Shown: positions 7,189-16,654, counted from the first letter of the stretch. The stretch: 64,000 nt of DNA from CAWIVH01 sp963839475 (GCA_963839475.1 CAWIVH010000012.1:310001-374000), one strand, 5' to 3'. Notes: a model not told the origin generated them from the letters alone. Translations and numbers: made by a program.

Positions 7189-8718
7189 GTGGCAGTTCAA
7201 TTTATGTCGATAAACAGAATGAAAACCGAGGACATGCCTCAAATTGAAGTTGAGGCTGAACAATTTGACCGCTGTCTGCGGAATATTGCCGCCATGGGTT
7301 GCGAACTCGAGCAGAGTTCGCTTGATGCCATCCTAACGATGGACCCCCAGGGAACCATCACTTCCTGCAGCCAGGGCGGGACGGAACTCCTTGGTTTGAT
7401 GCCCGGGGAAGCCATAGGCAAGAGAATCAGCCGATACTGTGCAGGCGGAGATGCCGAAGCCCGCACAATTCTGCAGCGCTTAATAAAAGAAGGGCGTCTG
7501 CGCAACTATTTCACAGATGTGGTCACACCGGCGGGCAAGCGAATTCCCATTGCGCTAGCGGTCTCCGCCATAAAGGACCAGGCAGGTTCGATTGCAGGCA
7601 TTATCGCGGTTGCGCACAATCTCACCGAGCTCCGGCGCCTGGAGGATGAGCTGGCGTCAAAAAACCGGTTCATGGCCAATATCCTGCAGGATTCGGCCGA
7701 CGCCATAATCACGCTCGATCCCGATGACTACATTACATCCTGGAATCGAGGTGCAGAGGCGATCTTCGGATACATCGCTGCGGAAACGGTCGGGAAACAC
7801 CTGAACCTGCTCATTCCTCTCGAGCTGCGCGATCCGCGTGAGCGAGCCCGTATGAAAGATCGGCTCCAGACTCACGGAGCCGTCCGCAGCTACCAGACGG
7901 AGCGTCTGACCAAGGAAGGAAGGCGCATCCAGGTCATTTTTACACGCACGGCGATTCGGGATGATTCCGGGCGGCTCATCGGCAGTTCCGCGGTGCTCAA
8001 GGATGTCACTACATTCAGGAACCTGGAAAAACAGCTGGCCGATGCCGAGCATTTGGCCATCCTGGGGGAGTTGTCCGCAGGCCTGGCGCACGAAATCAAG
8101 AATCCGCTTGCAGGGATCAAGGGGGCCATCGATATCATCCGCGATTCTATGCCCGCTTCCGATCCGCACCGGGAAGTTCTCGGGGACGTGTTGCATGAGG
8201 TTAACCGGATCGACAAAATCGTCCGTGATCTCCTGACCTATGCGAAACCCAAACCAGCCTCGCATTCGGATATCTGCCTCCCCGAAATGGTGCACCGGAT
8301 TGCATCCATGGCACGGCAATCTTCAAAAGTCGAATCCCACTCGATCCGGATTGAACAATCGAATACAATACCCTCCTTTACGGGTGACGAGACCCAACTG
8401 GAACAAGTGCTGTTGAATCTGCTGCTCAACGCCCAGAATGCCCTGAAGGCGGGCGGCGTGATCGTAATTCGACTGCACTATGACGCCGAAAACGCGGTCA
8501 TCCGTCTCGAAGTGGAGGACAACGGAGTGGGAATGACGGACGAGATTCGAAAGAAGATCTTCCAGCCATTTTTTACTACGCGCGTGGACGGCACCGGATT
8601 GGGCCTGGCAACCTGCCTTAAAAACGTGCAATATCACGGCGGTTCCATCGATGTGCAAAGTGAGGCGGGCCGGGGCACCAAATTCATGGTGAGCATACCA
8701 ATGCTCTCCCGCATCTGA
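7189..8718 (+). CDS. PAS-domain sensor histidine kinase, NtrB-like
   Basis: With a GTG start the product is 509 residues. Two PAS domains are visible (about 45-150 and 165-275). A HisKA domain follows with the phospho-acceptor His301 in LAHEIKNPLAGI, then a HATPase_c domain with N-box (LLLNAQNAL, ~411-419), DNGVGM (444-449) and GTGLGLA (468-474). No transmembrane segment is apparent, so it is probably a cytoplasmic sensor. It stops 11 bp before a sigma-54-dependent response regulator, its obvious partner. The start is uncertain: ATG codons at 7204 and 7219 would shorten only the non-conserved N-terminus. The signal sensed is unknown. Confidence 0.9.
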   Translation: MAVQFMSINRMKTEDMPQIEVEAEQFDRCLRNIAAMGCELEQSSLDAILTMDPQGTITSCSQGGTELLGLMPGEAIGKRISRYCAGGDAEARTILQRLIKEGRLRNYFTDVVTPAGKRIPIALAVSAIKDQAGSIAGIIAVAHNLTELRRLEDELASKNRFMANILQDSADAIITLDPDDYITSWNRGAEAIFGYIAAETVGKHLNLLIPLELRDPRERARMKDRLQTHGAVRSYQTERLTKEGRRIQVIFTRTAIRDDSGRLIGSSAVLKDVTTFRNLEKQLADAEHLAILGELSAGLAHEIKNPLAGIKGAIDIIRDSMPASDPHREVLGDVLHEVNRIDKIVRDLLTYAKPKPASHSDICLPEMVHRIASMARQSSKVESHSIRIEQSNTIPSFTGDETQLEQVLLNLLLNAQNALKAGGVIVIRLHYDAENAVIRLEVEDNGVGMTDEIRKKIFQPFFTTRVDGTGLGLATCLKNVQYHGGSIDVQSEAGRGTKFMVSIPMLSRI

Positions 8719-8729
8719 TCGGGTATCGA

Positions 8730-10112
8730 ATGCCGAAAGAGACCATTCTTGTAGTGGATGATGAGCGATTGGTGCGCTGGTCGCTGCAGCAAAAGCTCGA
8801 ACAATGGGGCTATCATGTGAGCCTGGCCGAAGACGGTGCCACGGCCCTCGGCCGCATTCAACTGGACAATCCCGATCTCATAACCCTCGACGTCAAGCTC
8901 CCCGACATGACCGGGATCCAAGTGTTATCCGAACTCCGCACCCGCAATCTCCAGGTCCCGGTGATTGTGATTACCGCTTTTGGCATTGTCGACGATGCGG
9001 TCCGGAGCCTCAAGCTCGGGGCTTACGATTTCATTGAAAAGCCGATCAATTTCGAGAAGCTGGAGAATTCGATCCGCAACGCGCTCGAGGCGAGGCGCTT
9101 GCGGACTGAAATTGCCCGAACCCATGAAATCCAACGCAGTGAATTCAGCGTTGACCGCATCATCGGCATTTCGGATCACATTCGGGATGTGCGCGAGTTG
9201 ATCAAGAAGGTGGCCGGCAGCGAAGCCTCGACCATTCTCATCCAGGGGGAAAGCGGGACTGGCAAGGACCTGGTGGCGCACGCGATTCATTTCGAGTCGA
9301 ACCGCCGCGACCGGCCTTTCTTCGCCATCAACTGCGCTGCCATACCCGAAAACCTGATGGAATCGGAACTGTTCGGCCATGAAAAAGGGGCTTTCACCGA
9401 TGCCCGTTCGCAGAAGAAGGGTATGTTCGAGATGGCCGACGGGGGGACTTTGTTCCTGGACGAGGTCAGTGAGATGACCCTCGGGATGCAGGCCAAGCTC
9501 CTCCGCGTTCTCGAAGGGCAATCGTTCCGCCGGGTGGGGGGTGTAAAAAATATCACCGTGGATGTACGCGTAATCGTCGCCTCCAACCGTAATCTGGAGG
9601 ATGCGGTCCGCACCTCGAGGTTCCGTCAGGACCTTTACTTCCGCCTCGCCATCATTCCCCTGGCGCTTCAGCCGCTCAGGGACCACAAGGAAGATATTCC
9701 ATCACTGCTCGAACATTTCATTCAGCATTACAACCAGAAATTCCGCAAAAACATCCATGGTCTAACCAAGGAAGCGGAAGAACTGATGAGGAATTACGAC
9801 TGGCCGGGGAATATTCGCGAGCTCAAAAACGCCATTGAACGGGTGATGATATTGGCGGACGGAAACCGCGTTGCGGCAAAATATCTCCCGATCCGAATCT
9901 CCGAGGGCGGCATGATGCCCGTCCCTATGAACAGCGGGGAAAACTCGGGGAGCCTTCACCTGCCACCCGGCGGAATGTCGCTCTATGACGTCGAACGCGA
10001 CCTGATCAAGCAGGCCTTGGACCAGGCGAGGGGCAACAAGACAACAGCCGCCAGACTGCTGCGCATCACTCGCGACACGCTTCGATATAAAGTGAAGAAG
10101 TACAACCTCTGA
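8730..10112 (+). CDS. Sigma-54-dependent response regulator, NtrC family
   Basis: The 460-residue protein has a receiver domain (residues ~5-115) with acidic pocket D10-D11, phospho-acceptor Asp54 and Lys104. A sigma-54 AAA+ domain follows, with Walker A GESGTGKD at 173-180 and Walker B LFLDE near 241-245. A C-terminal Fis-type helix-turn-helix (about 415-458) ends the protein. The sigma-54 contact loop reads GAFTDA (220-225), a variant of the canonical GAFTGA with Asp at the fifth position. It is encoded 11 bp after the PAS histidine kinase and would activate sigma-54 promoters on phosphorylation. Targets are unknown; the large exported protein next door is a candidate only by position. Confidence 0.93.
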   Translation: MPKETILVVDDERLVRWSLQQKLEQWGYHVSLAEDGATALGRIQLDNPDLITLDVKLPDMTGIQVLSELRTRNLQVPVIVITAFGIVDDAVRSLKLGAYDFIEKPINFEKLENSIRNALEARRLRTEIARTHEIQRSEFSVDRIIGISDHIRDVRELIKKVAGSEASTILIQGESGTGKDLVAHAIHFESNRRDRPFFAINCAAIPENLMESELFGHEKGAFTDARSQKKGMFEMADGGTLFLDEVSEMTLGMQAKLLRVLEGQSFRRVGGVKNITVDVRVIVASNRNLEDAVRTSRFRQDLYFRLAIIPLALQPLRDHKEDIPSLLEHFIQHYNQKFRKNIHGLTKEAEELMRNYDWPGNIRELKNAIERVMILADGNRVAAKYLPIRISEGGMMPVPMNSGENSGSLHLPPGGMSLYDVERDLIKQALDQARGNKTTAARLLRITRDTLRYKVKKYNL

Positions 10113-10214
10113 CCCGCAATTTTGTTTCCGTAAGGATCCGAAAAGATCCACAGGCTCGGAGAAGAGCGGAAGCCGGCGGGCCCAACAATTGCGAGAGCAG
10201 CCAGCGATAGAGTC

Positions 10215-13200
10215 ATGAATAGATCCTCCTCACTCCTGAAAATCGCCGCTTTGGCTTCAGCCTTCATTCCGTTGCTTTTCCTGCTCCGGGTTGAAGCCCA
10301 AAAAGACATTTCCCGTCAGCTGCAAACCACGACATCCGCAGGGGCCGCAAGCGACGAGGTTTTGACCTTGAACAACCTGGGGATATCCGAAATGGAGCAG
10401 TTCCGCTTCGCCCGGGCGGCCGAATATTTTGAAAAAGCCGGAAGCCTTTCTCCGGAATTTCTCCCCGCAAAAGTAAACCGGGGAATCGCCCTTTATTATG
10501 ACCGCAAAAACTCGGACGCCGAAAAGCTGTTGCGCGAAGTGATCGCCCGGGATCCCAGGCAAAGCGAGGCTCTTTTTGTCCTTGGCCTGATGATGCGCTC
10601 ATCGGGGAACGACGCCGAGGCTTTGAAAATGATGAAAGCAGTGCTCGCGGTTGATCCCGGAGATACCGCTGCGCTCTATTTTGCTGGCTCGCTTGAATCC
10701 GCGCTTCACCTTTGGGACGATGCGATCGCCCATTTTCGCAAGGGTCTTGTGCGGGACCCGGTAAACGTTTCCCTGATGTACGCCTTGGCGAAAACCCTGG
10801 TTCAGAAAGGCGATGCGGAAGAAGCGGAAAAAGCAATGGCCCAGTTCCAGGAGTGGAAGAGCCGGGGAACGGGATCGAGCTTCGGCAACCAGTACGGCGA
10901 ACAGGGCCAATACGCCCAGGCTCTCCGGGTGTCGGGCTGGGACGAACTTCCGGATAAGGGCGGACTCCTCCCGGCACCCCGCTTCAAGGATGTCGCGGAA
11001 GCTGCCGGCATCAAGTTTGTTCAGGCGGGACAGCAGGATGCCGATATATTTTCGGAAACCGGCGGCAAGAGCATCATTCCCGTTGAGGCATTCGGCTCCG
11101 GAGCAGCTTTCCTGGATTTCGACGGCGATGGATGGCCGGACCTGGTCCTCATCCGCCACTCAGTAAAAGGCGACCTGAAACCCGCCCTTTTCCGGAATAG
11201 CCACAACGGCACATTTTCACTGGTGCCGGATTCAGGCCTGCAAAACCCGAAACGGGGAGCCGGGGTCGCAGTCGGAGACTACGATAGCGACGGAAAGCCT
11301 GATTTGTTCATCTGTGGGGCGGGCGGAAGCGCCCTCTACCACAATGACGGCGGCAGCTTCAAAGAATCAACCTCGCTGCTGGGGGCGAAGCTGGCGGGGA
11401 TAGACGCCCTGAGCGCCGCATTTGTCGATCTCGATCACGACGGCGACCTCGATTTGACCGTAACCACGGCCGGCCAAGGGGTCCTTGTCTACCGGAATAA
11501 CGGAGATGGAACATTTACCGAGATCGCGGACAAGGCCGGCATCGGAGGGACGGGAATCATCGCTTCCGCCGCGATTCTCGATTACAACGATTCTCGCGAT
11601 ACAGATCTCCTCTTCACGGGATCACCGCTGAGGCTGTTCTCAAACAGGCGCGACGGGACCTTCCTGGACGCGAGCACCAGCGCCGGGCTTGGCCGTCCTG
11701 CCGGAATATTCGGCCTCGCAGCTGGAGATTTCGACGGGGACGGGAAGGTCGATCTGTGCCTTCCCAACGGAGGTTCCGGAGGTCCGGCTTTCTTATATTG
11801 GAACCGTGGCGGCACCTATGAATCGCGGGAACTGGCGCTGCCCGCGCTTTCCCAATTTCATAGTGCTCGTGCCCTCGACTGGGACAATGACGGCGATCTC
11901 GACATCCTGTTCGTAGGCAATGGCCTTCGCCTGTTCGAGAATAAAGGCCGACGCGCTTTTGCGGACATTTCATCAGCCGCGGGCCTGGTTGGATTGGACG
12001 CCAAAAACGCGCGCGTTGCTGCGTTGGCGGATTTCGACCGGGATGGAGATATCGATATCCTCGTAACCCGGTGCGGCTATCCGCTGTTGCTGCTTCGCAA
12101 CGACGGCGGAAACCGGAATCATGCCTTCCGGTTGAGCCTGGAAGGAAAATCAGATAATCGGTCAGGTCTTGGCGCAAAAATCGAGTGGGCGGCCGGCGGG
12201 CTGTGGGGCCATCGGGAGCTGGACGGCAATCTTGGCTTCATGACCCAAAGCTCCGCCGACACTCTGCTGGGAATGGGAAAAAAGACGTCGCTCGATTTTG
12301 TGCGGGTGCTCTGGCCGACGGGAGTATTGCAATCGGAGATTCCGGCCAAAGGAACGCTGGAATTGAACCTTGCAGAGCTCGACCGCAAGGGCACCTCCTG
12401 TCCCATACTCTACGCATGGAATGGCCGCAAATTTGATTTTGTTTCCGATTTCCTCGGCGGATGTGCCTTGGGCTACCTCGAGGAACCGGGGCGATATGGC
12501 GTTCCGGACACCGATGAATACGTCAAGATCCGGCACGATCAGCTGGTGCCGCGTGATGGAAAACTATCCATCCGCATGACCAACCAGCTGGAAGAAGTCA
12601 TTATTTTCGATATGGTCCGGCTCCTCGCCGTCGATCATCCGGAAAGCGTGGAGATCTATCCCAACGAGAGGCTTTTTTCTTCTCCTCCTTATCCTGAATT
12701 CAGGATTCATACAGCCTCGAATGCGCTGCCCTTGCGATCGGCATGGGACGGGAAAGGGAAGGACTGGTCGGACGCCCTACGATCCTCAGATAGGAAATAC
12801 GTCCAGGGATTCGACCTGCTTCCCTACAAAGGTTATGCCAAAGAGCACTCACTCGAACTTGACCTGGGCGATTTGCGCAGCGCGGAACGAACGCTGCTGC
12901 TGCTGGACGGTTGGATCGACTACGCGACCTCGAGCAGCAATTTTGCGGCTTCCCAGGCCGGCGTCAAGCTGCTCCCTCCCAGGCTCGAAGCCTGGCAGGA
13001 CGGTGCCTGGCATACCATTTTGAGCGAGATGGGATTCCCCGCCGGGCTGCCCAAGATCATACCGCTGGATTTGACCGGCAAAATCCCCCGTGCGGAGCAT
13101 TCCCGAGTGAGAATCGTGACAAATATGCGCATTTACTGGGACCGGGCGTGGATCGTGACCTCGCCTGAAGACCGGAAATTGAAGGTCACCACCCTGCAGC

Positions 13201-13640
13201 TGGGGAATGCCAAAACATCCTGGCTCGGCTATCCCAAAGAGGCCAGTCCCGACGGGATGGCGCCATTCGGCTACGATTTTGCCAGGCTTGAAGCAACCGC
13301 CCCATGGAAAACCCACCTGGGAGAATATACTCCGCTGGGGGATGTCAGGAGATTGCTGGAGACGGTTGACGATCAATACGTCATCCTGGCGCACGGCGAG
13401 ATGATTTCAGCCGAATTCCATGCCGGGGATCTACCCACCTTGCCAAAAGGATGGAAGAGGGATTGGCTCCTTCACGTGGATGGATTTGGCAAAGATATGG
13501 ACATCCATTCGATGCATCCGGATAGGCTGGAACCTCTCCCCAGACACAAGGACTTGCCATACCGGTCGGGATATTGGCGGTTGCCTGACGAAACCGGCTG
13601 GAATGAATTCCGTCAGCGGTACCTGAAGCGAATTCCCTGA
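10215..13640 (+). CDS. Exported TPR/FG-GAP (VCBS)/ASPIC-UnbV protein, CRTAC1-like, with long C-terminal extension
   Basis: The 1141-residue product starts with a signal peptide (residues ~8-28) and then TPR-like repeats (about 45-215). Seven or more FG-GAP/VCBS calcium-binding blades follow (motifs such as DFDGDGWPDL, DYDSDGKPDL, DLDHDGDLDL, DFDGDGKVDL, DWDNDGDLDI, DFDRDGDIDI; about 290-640). An ASPIC/UnbV domain spans about 650-720. The remaining ~420 residues (from LYAWNGRKFDFVSDFLGG) form no domain I recognise. CRTAC-like proteins are extracellular or periplasmic and common in Acidobacteriota and Planctomycetota, with mostly unknown roles in adhesion or polysaccharide contact. It lies 102 bp after the NtrC-type regulator on the same strand. 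Confidence 0.85.
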   Translation: MNRSSSLLKIAALASAFIPLLFLLRVEAQKDISRQLQTTTSAGAASDEVLTLNNLGISEMEQFRFARAAEYFEKAGSLSPEFLPAKVNRGIALYYDRKNSDAEKLLREVIARDPRQSEALFVLGLMMRSSGNDAEALKMMKAVLAVDPGDTAALYFAGSLESALHLWDDAIAHFRKGLVRDPVNVSLMYALAKTLVQKGDAEEAEKAMAQFQEWKSRGTGSSFGNQYGEQGQYAQALRVSGWDELPDKGGLLPAPRFKDVAEAAGIKFVQAGQQDADIFSETGGKSIIPVEAFGSGAAFLDFDGDGWPDLVLIRHSVKGDLKPALFRNSHNGTFSLVPDSGLQNPKRGAGVAVGDYDSDGKPDLFICGAGGSALYHNDGGSFKESTSLLGAKLAGIDALSAAFVDLDHDGDLDLTVTTAGQGVLVYRNNGDGTFTEIADKAGIGGTGIIASAAILDYNDSRDTDLLFTGSPLRLFSNRRDGTFLDASTSAGLGRPAGIFGLAAGDFDGDGKVDLCLPNGGSGGPAFLYWNRGGTYESRELALPALSQFHSARALDWDNDGDLDILFVGNGLRLFENKGRRAFADISSAAGLVGLDAKNARVAALADFDRDGDIDILVTRCGYPLLLLRNDGGNRNHAFRLSLEGKSDNRSGLGAKIEWAAGGLWGHRELDGNLGFMTQSSADTLLGMGKKTSLDFVRVLWPTGVLQSEIPAKGTLELNLAELDRKGTSCPILYAWNGRKFDFVSDFLGGCALGYLEEPGRYGVPDTDEYVKIRHDQLVPRDGKLSIRMTNQLEEVIIFDMVRLLAVDHPESVEIYPNERLFSSPPYPEFRIHTASNALPLRSAWDGKGKDWSDALRSSDRKYVQGFDLLPYKGYAKEHSLELDLGDLRSAERTLLLLDGWIDYATSSSNFAASQAGVKLLPPRLEAWQDGAWHTILSEMGFPAGLPKIIPLDLTGKIPRAEHSRVRIVTNMRIYWDRAWIVTSPEDRKLKVTTLQLGNAKTSWLGYPKEASPDGMAPFGYDFARLEATAPWKTHLGEYTPLGDVRRLLETVDDQYVILAHGEMISAEFHAGDLPTLPKGWKRDWLLHVDGFGKDMDIHSMHPDRLEPLPRHKDLPYRSGYWRLPDETGWNEFRQRYLKRIP

Positions 13641-13660
13641 TGACGGAATTTATCGTTTGC

Positions 13661-13721
13661 CATTGGTCCTTGGTCATTTGACGACTTGAAACTGGCGGAC
13701 TTCAATGACCAATGACCAATG
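13661..13721. repeat. Long inverted repeat in intergenic region (18-bp arms, one mismatch)
   Basis: CATTGGTCCTTGGTCATT (13661-13678) is the reverse complement of 13704-13721 with a single mismatch, separated by 25 bp. The arms are themselves built from near-repeats of TTGGTCAT. It lies between two convergently ending genes, so it may act as a bidirectional transcription barrier or be a copy of a dispersed repeat. Confidence 0.75.
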
Positions 13722-13761
13722 AAAAAATTGGGATACCTCACCGTATTTATGATTCCATGCA

Positions 13762-14514
13762 CTAAGGCAGGGGCTGCCGGTAGCGTCCTGATTTGAGGTT
13801 TCGATGCACTTTCCAAACCTCGCCCAGGACCTCGAAATAGGAATTGAGCCGGACCTTGCTGTCCGGCGAATTAACCCATCGGATCGGCACTTCCCGTACC
13901 TTGAACCCGAGTTCCCGGGCAATGGCGATCAGCTCGAAGTCGTAGCCCCAACGATCAATCGTGAGACGGGGGAAAAGTTCCTCAGCACTCCTCCGCGTGA
14001 AAATTTTGAACCCGGCCTGAGTGTCCAGGATACCCGGAGCAGCCATCATTCGGATCAACAGGTTTCCCGTGCGGCCTGCAAGTTCCTTGTACAAGGGCTG
14101 GTGAACCGCGACCTCGGCGCCCGCAATTTTGCGTGACCCGATGACCACAGCAAAGCCTCTTTCGAGTTCCGGCCAGAATCTTTCCACCTGGTCGATCGAT
14201 GTTGAGTTATCGGCGTCGGTCAAAAGACGGTATTCCCCGGTTGCGTGCGACATTCCCAGCTTAAGCGCCGCCCCCTTGCCATGGTTGGCCCCATCAGCGT
14301 GGCGGCACAGGCGAACGGGCACCGGGCCGGCTGGAACCTGGCGGACGACGTCGGCCGTTCGATCCTTGGAGCCGTCGTCCACCACCACGACTTCCGACGA
14401 ATAACTCTGCCTGCCGAGGTAGTGGAGGATTTCCTGAAGTGTCGCGGGCAAGCGCGACTCTTCGTTGAAAGCCGGGATGACTACGGATAAATAAAAAGCC
14501 GGGTCCCTCGTCAT
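13762..14514 (-). CDS. Family 2 glycosyltransferase, dolichyl/polyprenyl-phosphate glucosyltransferase-like
   Basis: I take the ATG at 14514 (250 residues), which overlaps the stop of the upstream racemase gene as ATGA; a TTG at 14535 would add seven residues. The GT2 fold is clear: SVVIPAFNEESRLPATL at the N-terminus, VVVDDGSKDRT, GKGAALKLGM, the DxD-like TDADNSTS, and IGSRKIAG. QAGFKIFTR and the WGYDFELIAIA block are typical of dolichyl-phosphate beta-glucosyltransferase-like enzymes. Such enzymes load a sugar on a polyprenyl phosphate at the inner membrane face for cell-envelope glycan or protein modification. No C-terminal membrane segments are present. Acceptor and sugar donor are not determinable. 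Confidence 0.85.
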   Translation of the reverse strand: MTRDPAFYLSVVIPAFNEESRLPATLQEILHYLGRQSYSSEVVVVDDGSKDRTADVVRQVPAGPVPVRLCRHADGANHGKGAALKLGMSHATGEYRLLTDADNSTSIDQVERFWPELERGFAVVIGSRKIAGAEVAVHQPLYKELAGRTGNLLIRMMAAPGILDTQAGFKIFTRRSAEELFPRLTIDRWGYDFELIAIARELGFKVREVPIRWVNSPDSKVRLNSYFEVLGEVWKVHRNLKSGRYRQPLP

Positions 14515-15803
14515 AGCGGCATAATATCTTCGCAATAGGGGATTGTCATCGGCCCCTCCGGCAGCACTGCAACGGGGCCGGCTTGCTTTAGCGAAGACAG
14601 CTCGTCCCTGAGTCGCGACGAAATGTCCGCAACGGGCTCCAGGTGAGCACGCCGGACAGCGGACGCCGGAATCTCACTATACAGCCCAATCCGGGCTTTC
14701 TGGAGGATGATGGCGAGCAGCTGAGCCTCCCATTGATCATAAAGGGAAAAACCGGGCGCCAGGATGGTATCCAGGAGCGCGGCCGGTGAATCATGATCAA
14801 ACAGGAGTTTGCGGAAATTGCCATGCTCCGGGAATCCGTCGTTGCATCGGGATGCGGCAAGAATGAAGCCCCCCGGGTCCACAATCTGCGCCGCGGCCGA
14901 CATCCCTTTTACCGTCTGGTAGAGATTCTGATCGAGCGGATATCCGCTGTTGGTGGTGACCACGATCGGAAAACGCCTTGAACAGGCAATCATGGCGGTT
15001 TTGCGGGCAAATTCACAGCCGAGGCGATGGGCTTCCATCACTTCGCCGCAAAAGAATCGGGTGATTTCGCGACGCCGATTCAGGGTTACATTGATGCAAA
15101 AATCCACCGGCAGCAGCGAGCCGTTCGAACGGATCTGCTCTTGGGTCGGGTTATCCTTCAACCGTCCCCAAGTGCTGCGCGGATCGCCGATCACCGAAGC
15201 GCGATGATAGTGCATGATGGAATCGATATCGGCGAGAGCGGGAAAAACGCCCTTGTATCCGCCCGAGAAGCCGGCCATGAAATGCGGTTCGATGAATCCC
15301 AGGACAATTCGACTGGCCGCCTCCACGTACTCCCGGTTCATGAACAAGGTGCGCCCGTCCGCAGACTTCCCCGCGGCAATCATTGCAGACGGATCGTGTG
15401 CAGAGTGATTCACCACACGATAACGCGAGCAGATATCCCGGCCCAGCATTCCCTCCAATTCATCAGGAGTATTGGGTCTATGAGATCCGGTCCCGATGAT
15501 GATCGTAAAATCGCGGGCCGGAATTTGCTGCAATTCCTCGAACAACCAAGGCAGGAGGCGTGCACTCGGCAGAGGCCGGGTATTATCCGGCAGGACGATC
15601 GCGATTCCCCTTCCCGGACGGATTTTTTCAGCGAACGGCAGCGAATGGATGGGAGACCTTAAGGCGGCCTGGAAAGCGCTCTTCTCATCTTCGAGGCCAG
15701 GTACAAATTCCGGTGCGAGCACCGTGACATCGGACGCAGGAATTTCGATTTCCAATCCTTCAATGCCGTACTGGAGATGGACTTTCATGGCCGGAAGATT
15801 CAT
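14511..15803 (-). CDS. Nickel-pincer lactate racemase family protein (LarA-like)
   Basis: This 430-residue protein has full family length. The catalytic set of Lactobacillus plantarum LarA falls at the same numbers here: His108 (GTGSHRP), His174 (EPHFMAG), pincer-anchoring Lys184 (GGYKG) and His200 (MHYHRA). It should therefore bind the nickel-pincer nucleotide and racemise or epimerise an alpha-hydroxy acid. The LarB, LarC and LarE genes needed to make the cofactor are not in this window, so they must be encoded elsewhere or the substrate/cofactor use differs. The start ATG overlaps the upstream transporter stop as ATGA, and its own stop overlaps the glycosyltransferase start. The three are probably translationally coupled. 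Confidence 0.88.
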   Translation of the reverse strand: MNLPAMKVHLQYGIEGLEIEIPASDVTVLAPEFVPGLEDEKSAFQAALRSPIHSLPFAEKIRPGRGIAIVLPDNTRPLPSARLLPWLFEELQQIPARDFTIIIGTGSHRPNTPDELEGMLGRDICSRYRVVNHSAHDPSAMIAAGKSADGRTLFMNREYVEAASRIVLGFIEPHFMAGFSGGYKGVFPALADIDSIMHYHRASVIGDPRSTWGRLKDNPTQEQIRSNGSLLPVDFCINVTLNRRREITRFFCGEVMEAHRLGCEFARKTAMIACSRRFPIVVTTNSGYPLDQNLYQTVKGMSAAAQIVDPGGFILAASRCNDGFPEHGNFRKLLFDHDSPAALLDTILAPGFSLYDQWEAQLLAIILQKARIGLYSEIPASAVRRAHLEPVADISSRLRDELSSLKQAGPVAVLPEGPMTIPYCEDIMPL

Positions 15804-16573
15804 ACCTCAAGGGTGAATGGGTTGAAGTTGGTGCCGCGATCGTAGAAGTCCTCGTGCTCTGCGCGTTTGAGAAAACTCACGACTTTGTAGGTAACCGGGG
15901 TTGCCAGAGCCTCCCAGGCTACTTTGATCACGTAATTCGCCATCATGACCTTCAACAGCAGGCTTATCGGCCAGTACCCGAAAAATGCCACAGGATAGAA
16001 AATCAGTGTGTCAACCGCTTCACCTGCGATCGTGGAGCCAATGGTCCTGGTCCAGAGATAACGGCCGTCAGTCATGATCTTCATTTTCGCCAGGACGAAA
16101 GAGTTCGCGAATTCCCCGGCCCAGAAAGCGCAAAGGGAACCCACCACTATCCTGGGTGTCTGGCCGAAAATCGTGTCGTACGCCGCCTGGTGGGGCCAGT
16201 CGGGGGCGGGGGGCAGGACACGTATCCCCCAGGACATAAATGCGGCGAAGCCAAGGCCGGCGAAGCCGGACCAGATTACACGCCGGGATCTGGCGTAGCC
16301 ATACACTTCCGTCAGAATGTCCCCGAACAGGTAGCTGATGGGAAAAAATAGAACCCCGGCGCCAAAAGAGATCCCGCCGAGGCTGCAGACCTTCGTGACC
16401 CCGATGATATCGGAGCAAAGAAGCACGGTTACGAATGCTCCGAGCATCAGGTCGTAATATTTGAACGTTCTCGGGTGGCCCTCCGCCCTGGTCTGTGTCA
16501 ATCCCGACCTTCCCTTCCGAATCGGCCTGAAAATCAGCAATCTCCGGTGATTATCCCCCGAGCGGGATCTCAT
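15800..16573 (-). CDS. Queuosine precursor transporter (VUT family, YhhQ-like)
   Basis: The 257-residue hydrophobic protein has about six predicted membrane helices. Typical family blocks are visible: FPISYLFGDILTEVYGY in the N-terminal half, a GEFANSFVLAKMKI stretch and a TIGSTIAGEAVDTLIF stretch. YhhQ-type proteins import queuosine precursors such as preQ0 or preQ1. The first ~35 residues (charged, non-homologous) suggest the true start may be a later codon, for example a TTG just before TQTRAEG with GGAAGG upstream. The stop overlaps the racemase start by 4 nt. Confidence 0.85.
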   Translation of the reverse strand: MRSRSGDNHRRLLIFRPIRKGRSGLTQTRAEGHPRTFKYYDLMLGAFVTVLLCSDIIGVTKVCSLGGISFGAGVLFFPISYLFGDILTEVYGYARSRRVIWSGFAGLGFAAFMSWGIRVLPPAPDWPHQAAYDTIFGQTPRIVVGSLCAFWAGEFANSFVLAKMKIMTDGRYLWTRTIGSTIAGEAVDTLIFYPVAFFGYWPISLLLKVMMANYVIKVAWEALATPVTYKVVSFLKRAEHEDFYDRGTNFNPFTLEV

Positions 16574-16654
16574 TCCAAATCGAATGCTTCGCGCTGCCAG
16601 GATTTGGATTCATCCCGGCCGCGGAATGCGACCTCCGCTGCAGCTGAGCTCCCG

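Noticed and set aside
10178..10193. Possible sigma-54 promoter (GGGCCC-N6-TTGC-type, GG and GC 10 nt apart) before the CRTAC-like gene
   Set aside because: Three of the key positions mismatch the consensus and the implied transcript would start only about 11 nt before the start codon.
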